NCBI GenBank assembly: GCA_028289285.1
Contig: JANQRF010000002.1
Coordinates: forward strand, 682,001 to 746,000
DNA: 64,000 nucleotides
Direction of reading: 5' to 3'
Source: Alphaproteobacteria bacterium
GTDB lineage: Bacteria > Pseudomonadota > Alphaproteobacteria > Micavibrionales > Micavibrionaceae
The notes beneath the pieces are model-generated. The model saw only the letters and a list, made by a program, of their open reading frames with translations. It was not told where the DNA came from and did not search any database. This document shows, one piece after another, positions 8,429 through 16,694 of the stretch. The translations under genes were made by a program, and so were the position numbers. Numbering within the stretch: position 1 is the stretch's first letter; each line of letters begins with the position of its first letter.

Positions 8429-9370
8429 TTATATCTTCACTTCTGTCAGAAGTGGTTTTCCTTCAAAATGAGCAGCGATATTATCCACCACCAGCTGGCC
8501 CATTTCGGTCCGTGTCTCCACTGTTGCCGACCCTATATGCGGTAAAAGAACCACATTGTCCATGGAAATCAGCTCTTCAGGGACATTCGGCTCATCCAGA
8601 TAGACATCCAGCCCGGCCCCGGCAATGACCCCGCCCTGAAGGGCCGCAATGAGCGCCGGCTCATCGACGACTGTTCCACGTGAAACATTTATCAAAAACC
8701 CCTCCTGGCCTAAAGCCTCGAGGATGTGACTGTCCACAAGATTTGCCGTTGCAGGTCCGCCGGGGCAAGACAGGATCATCACATCACAATCTTCAGCCAT
8801 ACGCTGCAAATCCGGGTAATAACGGTAAGGCACATCCTGTTTCGTGCGCCCGTGATAGGCAATTTCCATCCCGAATGCTTCACACCGCGTTGCGATTTCC
8901 TTGCCGATCCGTCCAAGCCCGACAATCCCGCAGAGCTTGCCACGTGGACGACGGCCAAGGGGCATATCCCCATGAAACCATTTGCCGACACGGAGAAATA
9001 AGTCCGCTTCACAGGTGCGGCGCATCACAGCCATCATCAGACACAAAGCCGTATCAGCCGTACATTCAGAAAGAACATCAGGTGTATTCGTGACCTTTAT
9101 CTCTCGTTCTTTCGCGGTCTCTATATCGATATGACTAAATCCCACAGAATCCGTTGCGATAATTTCCAGATTAGGCAGATTTTCTATCAGCTCTTTTCGA
9201 ACAGGAAAGATATGATCCGTGACAATCGCCTGAATCTCCTCTTTGTGCTCCTGGATAAACGCTTCCGGATCTTCATGGCCCCAGAGCGTGATCACGTTAA
9301 AGCGCTCCTCCAGATCTTTCTTCTCAGCCTCAAGAATAATGCGGCAGGTTAAGAGCACGGTCGGTTTCAT
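8429..9370 (-). CDS. D-2-hydroxyacid dehydrogenase (glyoxylate/hydroxypyruvate reductase-like)
   Basis: A 313-residue NAD(P)-dependent D-isomer 2-hydroxyacid dehydrogenase. The Rossmann motif GLGRIG is at 151-156. The catalytic triad is Arg231 (NVSRG), Glu260 (LDEP) and His278 (LPHIGSA). The family reduces glyoxylate, hydroxypyruvate or other 2-oxoacids; the exact substrate is open. The ATG at 9370 starts the conserved fold. The codons for the NVSRGT signature contain a sequence that fits the parS consensus (listed separately). Confidence 0.87.
   Translation of the reverse strand: MKPTVLLTCRIILEAEKKDLEERFNVITLWGHEDPEAFIQEHKEEIQAIVTDHIFPVRKELIENLPNLEIIATDSVGFSHIDIETAKEREIKVTNTPDVLSECTADTALCLMMAVMRRTCEADLFLRVGKWFHGDMPLGRRPRGKLCGIVGLGRIGKEIATRCEAFGMEIAYHGRTKQDVPYRYYPDLQRMAEDCDVMILSCPGGPATANLVDSHILEALGQEGFLINVSRGTVVDEPALIAALQGGVIAGAGLDVYLDEPNVPEELISMDNVVLLPHIGSATVETRTEMGQLVVDNIAAHFEGKPLLTEVKI
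8672..8687. other. parS-like ParB-binding site within the dehydrogenase gene
   Basis: TGTTCCACGTGAAACA matches the bacterial chromosomal parS consensus TGTTNCACGTGNAACA at every fixed position. It overlaps codons of a conserved NVSRGT motif, so protein constraint could explain part of the match. A second match lies at 38558. ParB loading sites are known to occur inside genes near replication origins in other bacteria. Confidence 0.6.
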
Positions 9371-9420
9371 CTTCTGGTTTTCCTTGATTTTTAAGCGTAT
9401 CTCATGGTTTAAACGCCTCC

Positions 9421-10788
9421 ATGGACGCTGACAAGAAAAAGCTATTCATTAAGACCTGGGGTTGCCAGATGAATGTCTATGACAGCCGCAAGATGGCCGA
9501 TGTGCTGGCCGGTATGGGCTATGAGACTGTTGAAGCGCCCGAGGGCGCGGATATGATTATCCTCAATACCTGCCATATCCGTGAAAAAGCGACAGATAAA
9601 GTCTTCTCCGAGATAGGCCGCCTGCGCGCGCATAAGCAGGCCAAAGAAGAAGCAGGTGGCAAGATGGTGATGGCTGTCGCTGGATGCGTCGCCCAGGCCG
9701 AAGGCGATTTTATCTTAAAGCGCGCACCGGATGTGGACCTTGTCTTTGGCCCCGGCGCCTATCATGAGCTCCCCGAAATGCTGATGAAAGCCACAGGCGA
9801 GCGCGTGGTAAATACCGATTTCCCTGCAGAGGACAAATTCGACAAACTCCCCGGTGAGCACAAAAGCCAGGGCCCTGCTGCGTTTCTCTCCGTGCAGGAA
9901 GGCTGCGATAAATTCTGTACGTTTTGTGTGGTACCTTATACGCGCGGGGCTGAATATTCGCGGCCCGTGCAGGCCATTCTCAATGAAGCCAAAGCCATGG
10001 TCGATAACGGCACAAAGGAAATCACGCTTTTGGGTCAGAACGTCAATGCCTATCATGGCGATGGCAAAGATGGGAAAACGACAAGCCTTGGTGAGTTAAT
10101 CGCCCTTCTTGCCGCCATTAATGGGCTGGAGCGCATTCGCTATACGACCTCCCATCCCAAAGATATGGATGAGGATTTGATAAACGCCCACGGATCCATC
10201 CCCGAACTTATGCCCTATCTGCATCTGCCCGTGCAGGCAGGCTCCAACAAAATTCTTAAAGCCATGAACCGCAAACATACGGCTGAGAGCTATCTCGATA
10301 TTATAGACCGCCTGCGCAAAGTCAGGCCGGATATCGCGATGTCATCTGATTTTATTGTCGGCTTTCCGGGTGAAAGTGATGAAGACTTTGAAGATACACT
10401 TAAGGTGGTTGAACAGGTTCAGTATCAATCCGCCTATTCATTTAAATACTCCCCGCGCCCCGGGACGCCTGCTGCGAATATGGCAGGCCTTGTCCGTGAA
10501 GATATGAAATCAGAGCGCCTTGAAAGATTGCAAAATCTGCTCAATAACCAACAGCTTACCTTTAATCAAAAGACCGTTGGCCTCACCATGCCCGTTCTCT
10601 TCGAGCGGAAAGGCAAACAAGCAGGGCAGCTTCAGGGCCGTACACCCTATAACCAGTCCATCAATGTCCCGGCCAATGACCGCCTGCTCGGTGAAATCGT
10701 GGATGTGCAAGTCACGGAAGCCTTTGGCAACTCCCTCGCCGGCACCGTCGAAACCACTGAAATGATCTATAAAGCCGCTGGGTCTTGA
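9421..10788 (+). CDS. miaB: tRNA-2-methylthio-N6-dimethylallyladenosine synthase MiaB
   Basis: A 455-residue radical-SAM methylthiotransferase that converts i6A37 to ms2i6A37 in tRNAs reading UNN codons. The N-terminal UPF0004 domain holds the auxiliary-cluster cysteines Cys15 (WGCQMN), Cys51 (NTCHIREKA) and Cys89 (AGCVAQ). The radical-SAM motif CDKFCTFC gives Cys162, Cys166 and Cys169. A TRAM domain ends the protein. Length fits the family. The start is the ATG at 9421, with no clear ribosome binding site. In many alphaproteobacteria miaB sits just upstream of phoH; here a minus-strand unknown gene separates them. Confidence 0.96.
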   Translation: MDADKKKLFIKTWGCQMNVYDSRKMADVLAGMGYETVEAPEGADMIILNTCHIREKATDKVFSEIGRLRAHKQAKEEAGGKMVMAVAGCVAQAEGDFILKRAPDVDLVFGPGAYHELPEMLMKATGERVVNTDFPAEDKFDKLPGEHKSQGPAAFLSVQEGCDKFCTFCVVPYTRGAEYSRPVQAILNEAKAMVDNGTKEITLLGQNVNAYHGDGKDGKTTSLGELIALLAAINGLERIRYTTSHPKDMDEDLINAHGSIPELMPYLHLPVQAGSNKILKAMNRKHTAESYLDIIDRLRKVRPDIAMSSDFIVGFPGESDEDFEDTLKVVEQVQYQSAYSFKYSPRPGTPAANMAGLVREDMKSERLERLQNLLNNQQLTFNQKTVGLTMPVLFERKGKQAGQLQGRTPYNQSINVPANDRLLGEIVDVQVTEAFGNSLAGTVETTEMIYKAAGS

Positions 10789-10846
10789 GGTTTTTCGGCA
10801 ACTGATTGCTGAACAGCCACATGACGCCCAGAATAAACTTGCTTGG

Positions 10847-11704
10847 TTAACAATCTCTGCGGATTAGAGGGATCAGGAAATACCCCCACCCTAATGCATC
10901 CGGCCACCCCACCTCTCGTGTATTTTGGGCAATTTGCCTAAGGATCTGCTGCTGATAGCCTTCATCCCATTGGCACTCCATATGTTGCGCCCTGCATTCC
11001 GGTTTTATCTGGACCGCATCAGATCCGACAAAAAACGGTGTTCCGTCAGGATACAAACTAACATCAATATAGTCTGTAATAACATAAGGCGTATCTTTCA
11101 AAATTTGGCCGTTAAAAAAATCTTTATACTCAGATGTTGGATATGGCTCATTTTCAAAATCAGTTATAAGCCAATCAAGCATTTCAAGCTGAACATGTTT
11201 TTGCAAATATAGGCTGTGCCCGTCTTTACCTTCCCTGCAAATGATTTTTTGATCGTCGTCATTTTGTAAAATTAAAGGACACCATAGCGTTTCAAAAAAA
11301 TCAGAACTGTTTGATGCCAATCCAATCCTTACAGTAGATAGTGTATCTTGATTGTTCATATATCCTTCGAAGGTTGCACCAGTGCACCCCCACCATCCTT
11401 TGGCACATACAGAAACCTGCTCCGCCCCAACGCTTTTCAGCCAATTCAAAATAACTGGCCTGTAAGCGTCTGAGTCCAGACCGGACCATTGTGTTGATCC
11501 CGGCCAGGGATTTTCTAAAATGTCAGATAATGCGTTTTCTAAGGACATCCATTGAGGCGGTTTTTTACCATGTCTGAGCGGTCTTTCACCTGTCGGACCA
11601 TAAAGCTGCTGCGCGGCCGATTTCAAAAAGGGAACCAGGGGCAAAACATGGGTGTCAGCCTGCGCAGGCGCAGCACCAGAAAATGGAGTATTTAAATCTC
11701 TCAT
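10847..11704 (-). CDS. Hypothetical protein
   Basis: A 285-residue protein with no signal peptide or membrane segment. It is rich in Trp, Asp and Gln, with motifs such as KGWWGCTGATFEGY and MECQWDEGYQQQILRQIAQ. The C-terminus is hydrophobic (LGWGYFLIPLI). Codon use is more AT-rich than in miaB or phoH, and it sits on the opposite strand between them, which suggests a later insertion into the miaB-phoH block. The family is not recognised. Confidence 0.6.
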   Translation of the reverse strand: MRDLNTPFSGAAPAQADTHVLPLVPFLKSAAQQLYGPTGERPLRHGKKPPQWMSLENALSDILENPWPGSTQWSGLDSDAYRPVILNWLKSVGAEQVSVCAKGWWGCTGATFEGYMNNQDTLSTVRIGLASNSSDFFETLWCPLILQNDDDQKIICREGKDGHSLYLQKHVQLEMLDWLITDFENEPYPTSEYKDFFNGQILKDTPYVITDYIDVSLYPDGTPFFVGSDAVQIKPECRAQHMECQWDEGYQQQILRQIAQNTREVGWPDALGWGYFLIPLIRRDC

Positions 11705-11838
11705 TATGTATAATTTAAAACATTAAGACCATTTATTACAAATTTGCATGGTGCCCTTACAGAACCCATTGAAACCATTGTAAAATCTGCCTAAATTATG
11801 CGATAATTAATCATTATTGATTATGCTGTAATAATCAT

Positions 11839-11910
11839 GTCATTCCGAGCGAATGCGAGGAATCTCATTGTGTGGATGGAGATCCCTCGTCGCATGCTCC
11901 TCGGGATGAC
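11839..11910. repeat. Dispersed GTCATTCCGAGC-type palindromic repeat (copy 2)
   Basis: A 72-base imperfect palindrome: GTCATTCCGAGCGAATGCGA on the left, with a near-complementary arm ending CTCCTCGGGATGAC on the right, enough to form one long hairpin. It ends about 25-50 bases before the phoH start. A shorter relative lies at 5918-5959. As part of the phoH leader it could affect transcription or mRNA stability. Confidence 0.65.
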
Positions 11911-11957
11911 AGAAAAATAAAGAGGTAACGCTTATCGCAAAGACCAAAAACAACGCT

Positions 11958-12956
11958 GTGAAGCTGCGCTTTGATGACAACATGTTGCTGTCCATGTTGC
12001 TGGGCGAACATAACGCCCATCTCCATTATATTGAGGATGTTTTAAAAGTCTCGCTGTCCCACCGGGGTAATGAGGTCACCATCAAAGGCAAGGCCAAGGA
12101 TGTGAAGCTGGCCGAGATTGTGATTGAGATGCTCTGGGATAAAGTCCGGCGCGATCAGGACATCTCTATCGGTGAAGTCGAAGCGGCGATTAAATTCGCC
12201 CGCGGGGAAATTGGTCATGAGCCGAACGATCCCCAAAACACCCAAAAGCAAAGCTTCTTTGATGAAAAGGCAGGTTTTAAAGTCGGCGGAAGTAAAGTCA
12301 TCTCCCCCCGCTCCCATAACCAGCAGGCTTATATAGAGGCTATCAAACAGCATGACATGGTGTTCGGCATCGGCCCGGCAGGAACAGGAAAGACCTTTCT
12401 GGCCGTGGCAGCTGCCGTTGAAATGTATAAAGCCGGCGAGATTGACCGGATGATCTTTACCCGTCCAGCCGTCGAAGCCGGGGAACAGCTTGGGTTTTTG
12501 CCAGGTGATCTATTGGAAAAAATCGACCCTTATTTGAGACCCATATATGACTCTCTGCATGAACTTATGCCCGGGGATCAGATCGCCAAGAAAATGGACA
12601 ATGGGGATATTGAAATCGCGCCGCTTGCCTTTATGCGCGGACGCACCCTGAAAAATGCCTTCGTAATCCTGGATGAAGCCCAGAACTCCACTGCGATGCA
12701 GATGAAAATGTTTCTTACCCGCATGGGTGAAGGCACTCGCATGGTCGTCACCGGGGACCCAACGCAGGTGGATCTCCCGAATGGCGCCACTTCCGGCCTT
12801 AAAGAAGCCATGACGATTTTACAATCCGTCAGAGAGGTCTCCTTTATTCACTTTGACGAAACCGATGTTGTGCGTCATAAATTGGTGAGCAAAATTATTA
12901 ACGCTTACAATACGTATGAGTTTCGTGGATCTGGCCGTGGACCCTCAAAATCCTGA
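11958..12956 (+). CDS. ybeZ: PhoH family ATPase (YbeZ)
   Basis: A 332-residue (from the GTG used here) PhoH-like P-loop ATPase that partners the endoribonuclease YbeY. It has an N-terminal KH-like segment, Walker A GPAGTGKT (about 139-146) and Walker B VILDEAQ. The start is uncertain. The GTG at 11958 has no ribosome binding site. A good AGAGG lies at 11921-11925, about 8 bases before an in-frame ATC at 11934 (IAKTKNNAVKLRFDDN), and no in-frame ATG lies between. A non-canonical AUC start is therefore possible. The 3' end overlaps ybeY by 41 bases. Confidence 0.92.
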   Translation: MKLRFDDNMLLSMLLGEHNAHLHYIEDVLKVSLSHRGNEVTIKGKAKDVKLAEIVIEMLWDKVRRDQDISIGEVEAAIKFARGEIGHEPNDPQNTQKQSFFDEKAGFKVGGSKVISPRSHNQQAYIEAIKQHDMVFGIGPAGTGKTFLAVAAAVEMYKAGEIDRMIFTRPAVEAGEQLGFLPGDLLEKIDPYLRPIYDSLHELMPGDQIAKKMDNGDIEIAPLAFMRGRTLKNAFVILDEAQNSTAMQMKMFLTRMGEGTRMVVTGDPTQVDLPNGATSGLKEAMTILQSVREVSFIHFDETDVVRHKLVSKIINAYNTYEFRGSGRGPSKS

Positions 12957-13467
12957 TATACCGCATGAAATTGACCTGTCCGTGCAAGACCCGGCCTGGG
13001 ATGAGCTCACAGATATGGAAGAGCTTGCCGTGAATGCCGCGCGCGCAACCTTAAACATGGCGCTTTTGCCGCGTATTTGTGAACGCCGCCCGCTTGAACT
13101 CAGCCTTGTTCTGGCTAATGATGACCTTGTGCAAATCTTGAACCGTGAATATCGCGGGCAGGATAAATCCACCAATGTCCTGAGCTTTGCCTCTCTGGAT
13201 GAAGATGATGCGCCCGATCCGGGAGAAGACCTACTTAATCTAGGTGATGTGATCCTTGCCTATCAGACGGTCGAAAAAGAAGCGGCCGATCAGGATAAAT
13301 TTATTCAGGATCACGCAGTCCATCTGGTCGTACATGGTGTTCTTCACCTTCTTGGCTACGATCATGAGAATGAAGATGATGCCAATGTCATGGAAAGCAC
13401 GGAAATCCGCATTCTTGAAAAGCTGGGGATACAAAACCCCTATACAGAAGTCCTCAACCTTGGATAA
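12916..13467 (+). CDS. ybeY: Endoribonuclease YbeY (rRNA maturation factor)
   Basis: A 183-residue zinc-dependent endoribonuclease needed for 16S rRNA 3'-end maturation and ribosome quality control. The zinc motif HGVLHLLGYDH supplies three histidines. The upstream ELSLVLANDDLVQILNREYRGQDKSTNVLSF block is the family core. It overlaps phoH by 41 bases and is followed closely by corC, the usual phoH-ybeY-corC-lnt order, implying one mRNA and translational coupling. Confidence 0.95.
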   Translation: MSFVDLAVDPQNPDIPHEIDLSVQDPAWDELTDMEELAVNAARATLNMALLPRICERRPLELSLVLANDDLVQILNREYRGQDKSTNVLSFASLDEDDAPDPGEDLLNLGDVILAYQTVEKEAADQDKFIQDHAVHLVVHGVLHLLGYDHENEDDANVMESTEIRILEKLGIQNPYTEVLNLG

Positions 13468-13487
13468 TGTTATACTGCCCTTTATAA

Positions 13488-14429
13488 ATGTTACAGATGA
13501 TGCCTCAAGACGAAGACCCTCATAGTCCCCCATCGAACCAAAACGGGACGCTATCCTCACAAGATTTAAGCCCAAAACCGGGTTTATTTGCACGCCTGAA
13601 AAATCTGATCAGGCCGAAATCCAATGAAGATAATCTGCGCGAAGCGCTTGAAGACTATATTGAAGAAATAGACGCAGAAGATAATCCCGAGCTTAAATCT
13701 ATTGCAGAACATGAAAAGGCGCTTATCACCAATGTCTTGAAACTGCGCGGCCTGACAACTGCCGATGTTATGATCCCGCGCGCAGATATCACGGCTATTG
13801 AAATAGACACCAACAAAGAAGATTTAATGGAGCTTTTGCAGGAAAAGCAGTTCAGCCGCATCCCTGTCTTTCGTGAAACGCTCGATGATGTGATCGGCAC
13901 CATTCACATCAAAGATATCATGCAGGCGCTTGTCTCCGGCAAAGAATTTAAAATTAAAGACCTGATGCGCGAAGTCCCGGTTGTCTCTCCGTCTATGGCC
14001 GTTCTGGACCTGCTTTTGATGATGCGTGAAACCAAAAAGCACATGGCGATGGTTGTTGATGAGTTTGGCGGGATTGACGGTCTGGTCACGATCGGCGATG
14101 TCATTGAAGATATTGTTGGAGAATTTGAAGATGAATTTGATCCGGAAGATACCCCGGCCCTGACCGAAAATAAAGACGGCAGCCTGATGGCCGATGCCCG
14201 TTATGACATAGAAGAGTTTGAAGAACGTTACGGCGAAATTTTAAGCGAAGAAGAACGTGAAGATGTCGATACGCTTGGCGGACTTGTCTTTTATATTGCG
14301 GGGCGCGTGCCTGCCCGCGGGGAAGTGATTAAACATGAGAGCGGAATGATTTTTGAAATTTTGGATGCGGACCCGCGGCGTGTAAACGCGCTTCGGATCC
14401 GTAACATGCCCGCTCAAAATACTATGTAA
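13488..14429 (+). CDS. corC: CBS-domain hemolysin/CorC-like protein
   Basis: A 313-residue soluble protein with an acidic N-terminal tail, two CBS domains (from about residue 85, MIPRADITAIEID, to about 210) and a C-terminal CorC_HlyC transporter-associated domain (DTLGGLVFYIAGRVPARGE). The family is linked to Mg2+/Co2+ efflux, though the gene is usually retained for its place between ybeY and lnt. There is no clear ribosome binding site; three in-frame ATGs lie within the first five codons. Its stop codon overlaps the lnt start (TAATG). Confidence 0.9.
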   Translation: MLQMMPQDEDPHSPPSNQNGTLSSQDLSPKPGLFARLKNLIRPKSNEDNLREALEDYIEEIDAEDNPELKSIAEHEKALITNVLKLRGLTTADVMIPRADITAIEIDTNKEDLMELLQEKQFSRIPVFRETLDDVIGTIHIKDIMQALVSGKEFKIKDLMREVPVVSPSMAVLDLLLMMRETKKHMAMVVDEFGGIDGLVTIGDVIEDIVGEFEDEFDPEDTPALTENKDGSLMADARYDIEEFEERYGEILSEEEREDVDTLGGLVFYIAGRVPARGEVIKHESGMIFEILDADPRRVNALRIRNMPAQNTM

Positions 14430-16009
14430 TGCTGGTTGATCTGATTATTTATTTAAAGCGCTACCCTGTTCTCAAGGCAGCTTTGCTGATTGGGCTCTCT
14501 GTCATTTTGGGTGCGATCGGTGCATTTGCAATGCCGCCGACAAATTTCTGGCCGCTCATCTTTATTTCCTTAAGCGGTATTTATGCTCTTTACAGTTATA
14601 ACCAAAATGCCGTGCAGGCTTTTGGCATCGGGTTCTTTTTCGGGATCGGCTATTTCGTCACCGGCCTGTGGTGGATCGGCAATGCCCTTTTAGTGGAGGG
14701 CAATGAATTTGCCTGGGTCTGGCCGCTTTCTGTCATCGGCCTACCAACACTGCTTTCGCTTTTTACAGGCACGGCTTTCGCCTGCGCCACCATCATCGCC
14801 CGCCCGCACAGGCTTTCAGGCTTTTTTGCCTTTACCGGATGTCTGGCTTTATCCGAATGGGTCCGCGGGCATATCTTTACAGGCTTTCCATGGAATTTAT
14901 TCGGCTATAGCTGGAGCGATGTTTTAAGCATCGCGCAAAGCGCCAGTATTATTGGCGCCTATGGCCTAACGCTTTTAACAATTTTCTGGGCCGCGATGAT
15001 CGGCTTTCTCTGGACGGCAGAGTTAAAAATCAAAACAAAAATTCTTATAGCGCTGATTACAATTGCCACAGGCGCCCTTTGTTTTACCTATGGCACGCAG
15101 CGTTTAAATAATAACCCGACCATTCTTCGCGCCGAAACCGCGGTACATATTATCCAGCCAAATATCCCGCAGGCCGATAAATGGAAATCAGAATTTCTGG
15201 TCTCTAATTTTGAAAAGCATATTGCTTTATCTACCTATCAATCAGAAACCACTTTGCATGAAATCCGGCAGGCAAAGAGCCATATTATTGTCTGGCCTGA
15301 AACAGCTATCGCGCCGGTTTTAGCCGAAAGCCAGGCCGCGCGTGAGCAGATCAGCCGTATGCTTACAGGATACCCCACAAAAGCAACGCTTCTGAGCGGC
15401 GCTCTTATGCGTAAATGGAAAGGAGAAGAAAAAGAATTTACAAACTCACTCGTACGCTTAGATCATTCGGGTAAACTGGAAGCCCTCTATCATAAATCAC
15501 ACCTGGTCCCGTTCGGGGAATATATCCCGTTTCAGGATCTCATCCCGATTAAACCGGTTGCACAGTTTCAGGGCTTTAAACGCGGCAACGGTCCGGAAAC
15601 ATTTTTTGGAGAACATATTCCGGCTTTCAGTCCGCTTATTTGTTATGAAATTATTTTCCCCGGCAAAGCCGTAGAACCTGAGATGCGTCCGGAATGGATT
15701 GTAACCGTGACCAATGATGCCTGGTATGGTGACAGCGCCGGACCGCACCAGCATTTTGTGCATGCTATTTTCAGATCAATTGAAGAAGGCGTGCCTGTTA
15801 TCCGCTCGGCAAATACAGGCATATCCGGCCTGACCGACTCTTATGGACGCGTTTTGGAACGCTCCTCCTTAAATCAGGACTGGAAAAAATCCTCTCTCCT
15901 GCCGCATCCGGCAGAACAAAGCACGATATTTTCGCAATTTGCACATTTGCCGTTCTTTCTTTTAACCCTTTGTTTTATAGGGTTTTCTATTCTATTTCGT
16001 AGAACCTGA
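14429..16009 (+). CDS. lnt: Apolipoprotein N-acyltransferase
   Basis: A 526-residue inner-membrane enzyme that adds the third acyl chain to the N-terminal cysteine of lipoproteins. Several transmembrane helices fill the first ~210 residues. A periplasmic carbon-nitrogen hydrolase domain follows, with the catalytic triad Glu291 (WPETA), Lys356 (HKSHLVPFGEY) and Cys405 (ICYEIIFP). A final hydrophobic helix closes the protein. The start codon shares one base with the corC stop, so translation is coupled. Confidence 0.96.
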   Translation: MLVDLIIYLKRYPVLKAALLIGLSVILGAIGAFAMPPTNFWPLIFISLSGIYALYSYNQNAVQAFGIGFFFGIGYFVTGLWWIGNALLVEGNEFAWVWPLSVIGLPTLLSLFTGTAFACATIIARPHRLSGFFAFTGCLALSEWVRGHIFTGFPWNLFGYSWSDVLSIAQSASIIGAYGLTLLTIFWAAMIGFLWTAELKIKTKILIALITIATGALCFTYGTQRLNNNPTILRAETAVHIIQPNIPQADKWKSEFLVSNFEKHIALSTYQSETTLHEIRQAKSHIIVWPETAIAPVLAESQAAREQISRMLTGYPTKATLLSGALMRKWKGEEKEFTNSLVRLDHSGKLEALYHKSHLVPFGEYIPFQDLIPIKPVAQFQGFKRGNGPETFFGEHIPAFSPLICYEIIFPGKAVEPEMRPEWIVTVTNDAWYGDSAGPHQHFVHAIFRSIEEGVPVIRSANTGISGLTDSYGRVLERSSLNQDWKKSSLLPHPAEQSTIFSQFAHLPFFLLTLCFIGFSILFRRT

Positions 16010-16065
16010 AGACCAGAAACTGCAGAATACACCCTATCCTGAGGTATAGAAAAGCATATCTATGC

Positions 16066-16094
16066 TTGCACGCACGCGTATGGATTGCTACTTT
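16066..16094 (+). promoter_or_regulatory. Putative sigma-70-type promoter of the XRE regulator gene
   Basis: TTGCAC (16066-16071) and TACTTT (16089-16094) are separated by 17 bases, ahead of the XRE gene. The -10 element is weak, so this is a candidate only. An ATTAC-N6-GTAAT inverted repeat follows directly and could be where the regulator binds its own promoter. Confidence 0.35.
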
Positions 16095-16098
16095 TCGT

Positions 16099-16114
16099 AT
16101 TACTTTTGCGTAAT
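16099..16114. promoter_or_regulatory. Candidate operator (ATTAC-N6-GTAAT)
   Basis: A perfect 5-base inverted repeat with 6-base spacer lies just downstream of a candidate promoter and about 33 bases before the XRE start codon. This geometry is typical of an autorepressor site. No second copy was found near metK. Confidence 0.35.
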
Positions 16115-16146
16115 GCTGAAAAATGTGTGTAAGGAGTATTCTAACT

Positions 16147-16620
16147 ATGCAGCCCTCAAAAAGCCCCGCGGGGATTAAACCCATGAGCACGAATAAAAAA
16201 GGACGAGCAGGCTCTCTGGATGAGCATATCGGAACACGCCTGAAACAACGGCGCTCTTTACTTGGTATGACGCAAGAAACTTTAGCCGATGCTGTTGGTA
16301 TTACATTCCAGCAAATTCAGAAATATGAAAACGGCGCCAACCGTATCAGTGCCGGAAGACTGTATGAATTCAGCCGTATTCTAGATATTCCAATCACCTT
16401 TTTCTTTGAGAATTTTACAACCGGTAAAAAAAGTACGGCTTTAGGACTTTCAGACACAAAACAGGAAACCCTTGAGGCGGACGGTGAAGACCTCTTAGGC
16501 AAGAAAGAAACGCTTGAGCTGATCCGTGTTTATTACTCGATTAAAAATCCAAAATTGCGTAAAGATCTCTTTAGTTTTGTAAAAAGCATGGCCGAGAGTC
16601 TAAAAGAACAAGATAAATAA
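16147..16620 (+). CDS. XRE-family HTH transcriptional regulator
   Basis: A 157-residue DNA-binding protein. The Cro/C1-type HTH spans about residues 28-85 (IGTRLKQRRSLLGMTQETLADAVGIT...IQKYENGANRISAGRL). The C-terminal part is charged and helical, probably for dimerisation. The start is chosen for the AAGGAG at 16131-16136, about 10 bases upstream of the ATG. A regulator of this type between lnt and metK is common in alphaproteobacteria, where such proteins act as SinR-like or cell-cycle/motility regulators. Its targets here are unknown. Confidence 0.85.
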   Translation: MQPSKSPAGIKPMSTNKKGRAGSLDEHIGTRLKQRRSLLGMTQETLADAVGITFQQIQKYENGANRISAGRLYEFSRILDIPITFFFENFTTGKKSTALGLSDTKQETLEADGEDLLGKKETLELIRVYYSIKNPKLRKDLFSFVKSMAESLKEQDK

Positions 16621-16631
16621 TCTTTTCCCCT

Positions 16632-16687
16632 TGATTACACCGTCTTAAAGGTCTAGCTTTTCTGCTGTTTTTAATGATCAGGAAAGC
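16632..16687 (+). promoter_or_regulatory. metK leader with structure that can occlude the ribosome binding site
   Basis: GCTTTTCT (16656-16663) can pair with AGGAAAGC (16680-16687), which contains the metK ribosome binding site. Separately, TGATTA (16632-16637) can pair with TGATCA (16675-16680), giving a pseudoknot-like strand order. This resembles the logic of SAM-responsive leaders, but the sequence does not match the SAM-II or SAM/SAH consensus that I know. Function is inference. Confidence 0.35.
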
Positions 16688-16694
16688 CATCTCT

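Noticed and set aside
16621..16694. Known SAM-II or SAM/SAH riboswitch before metK
   Set aside because: The conserved bases of those families that I know are not present; only a generic pairing possibility is reported.
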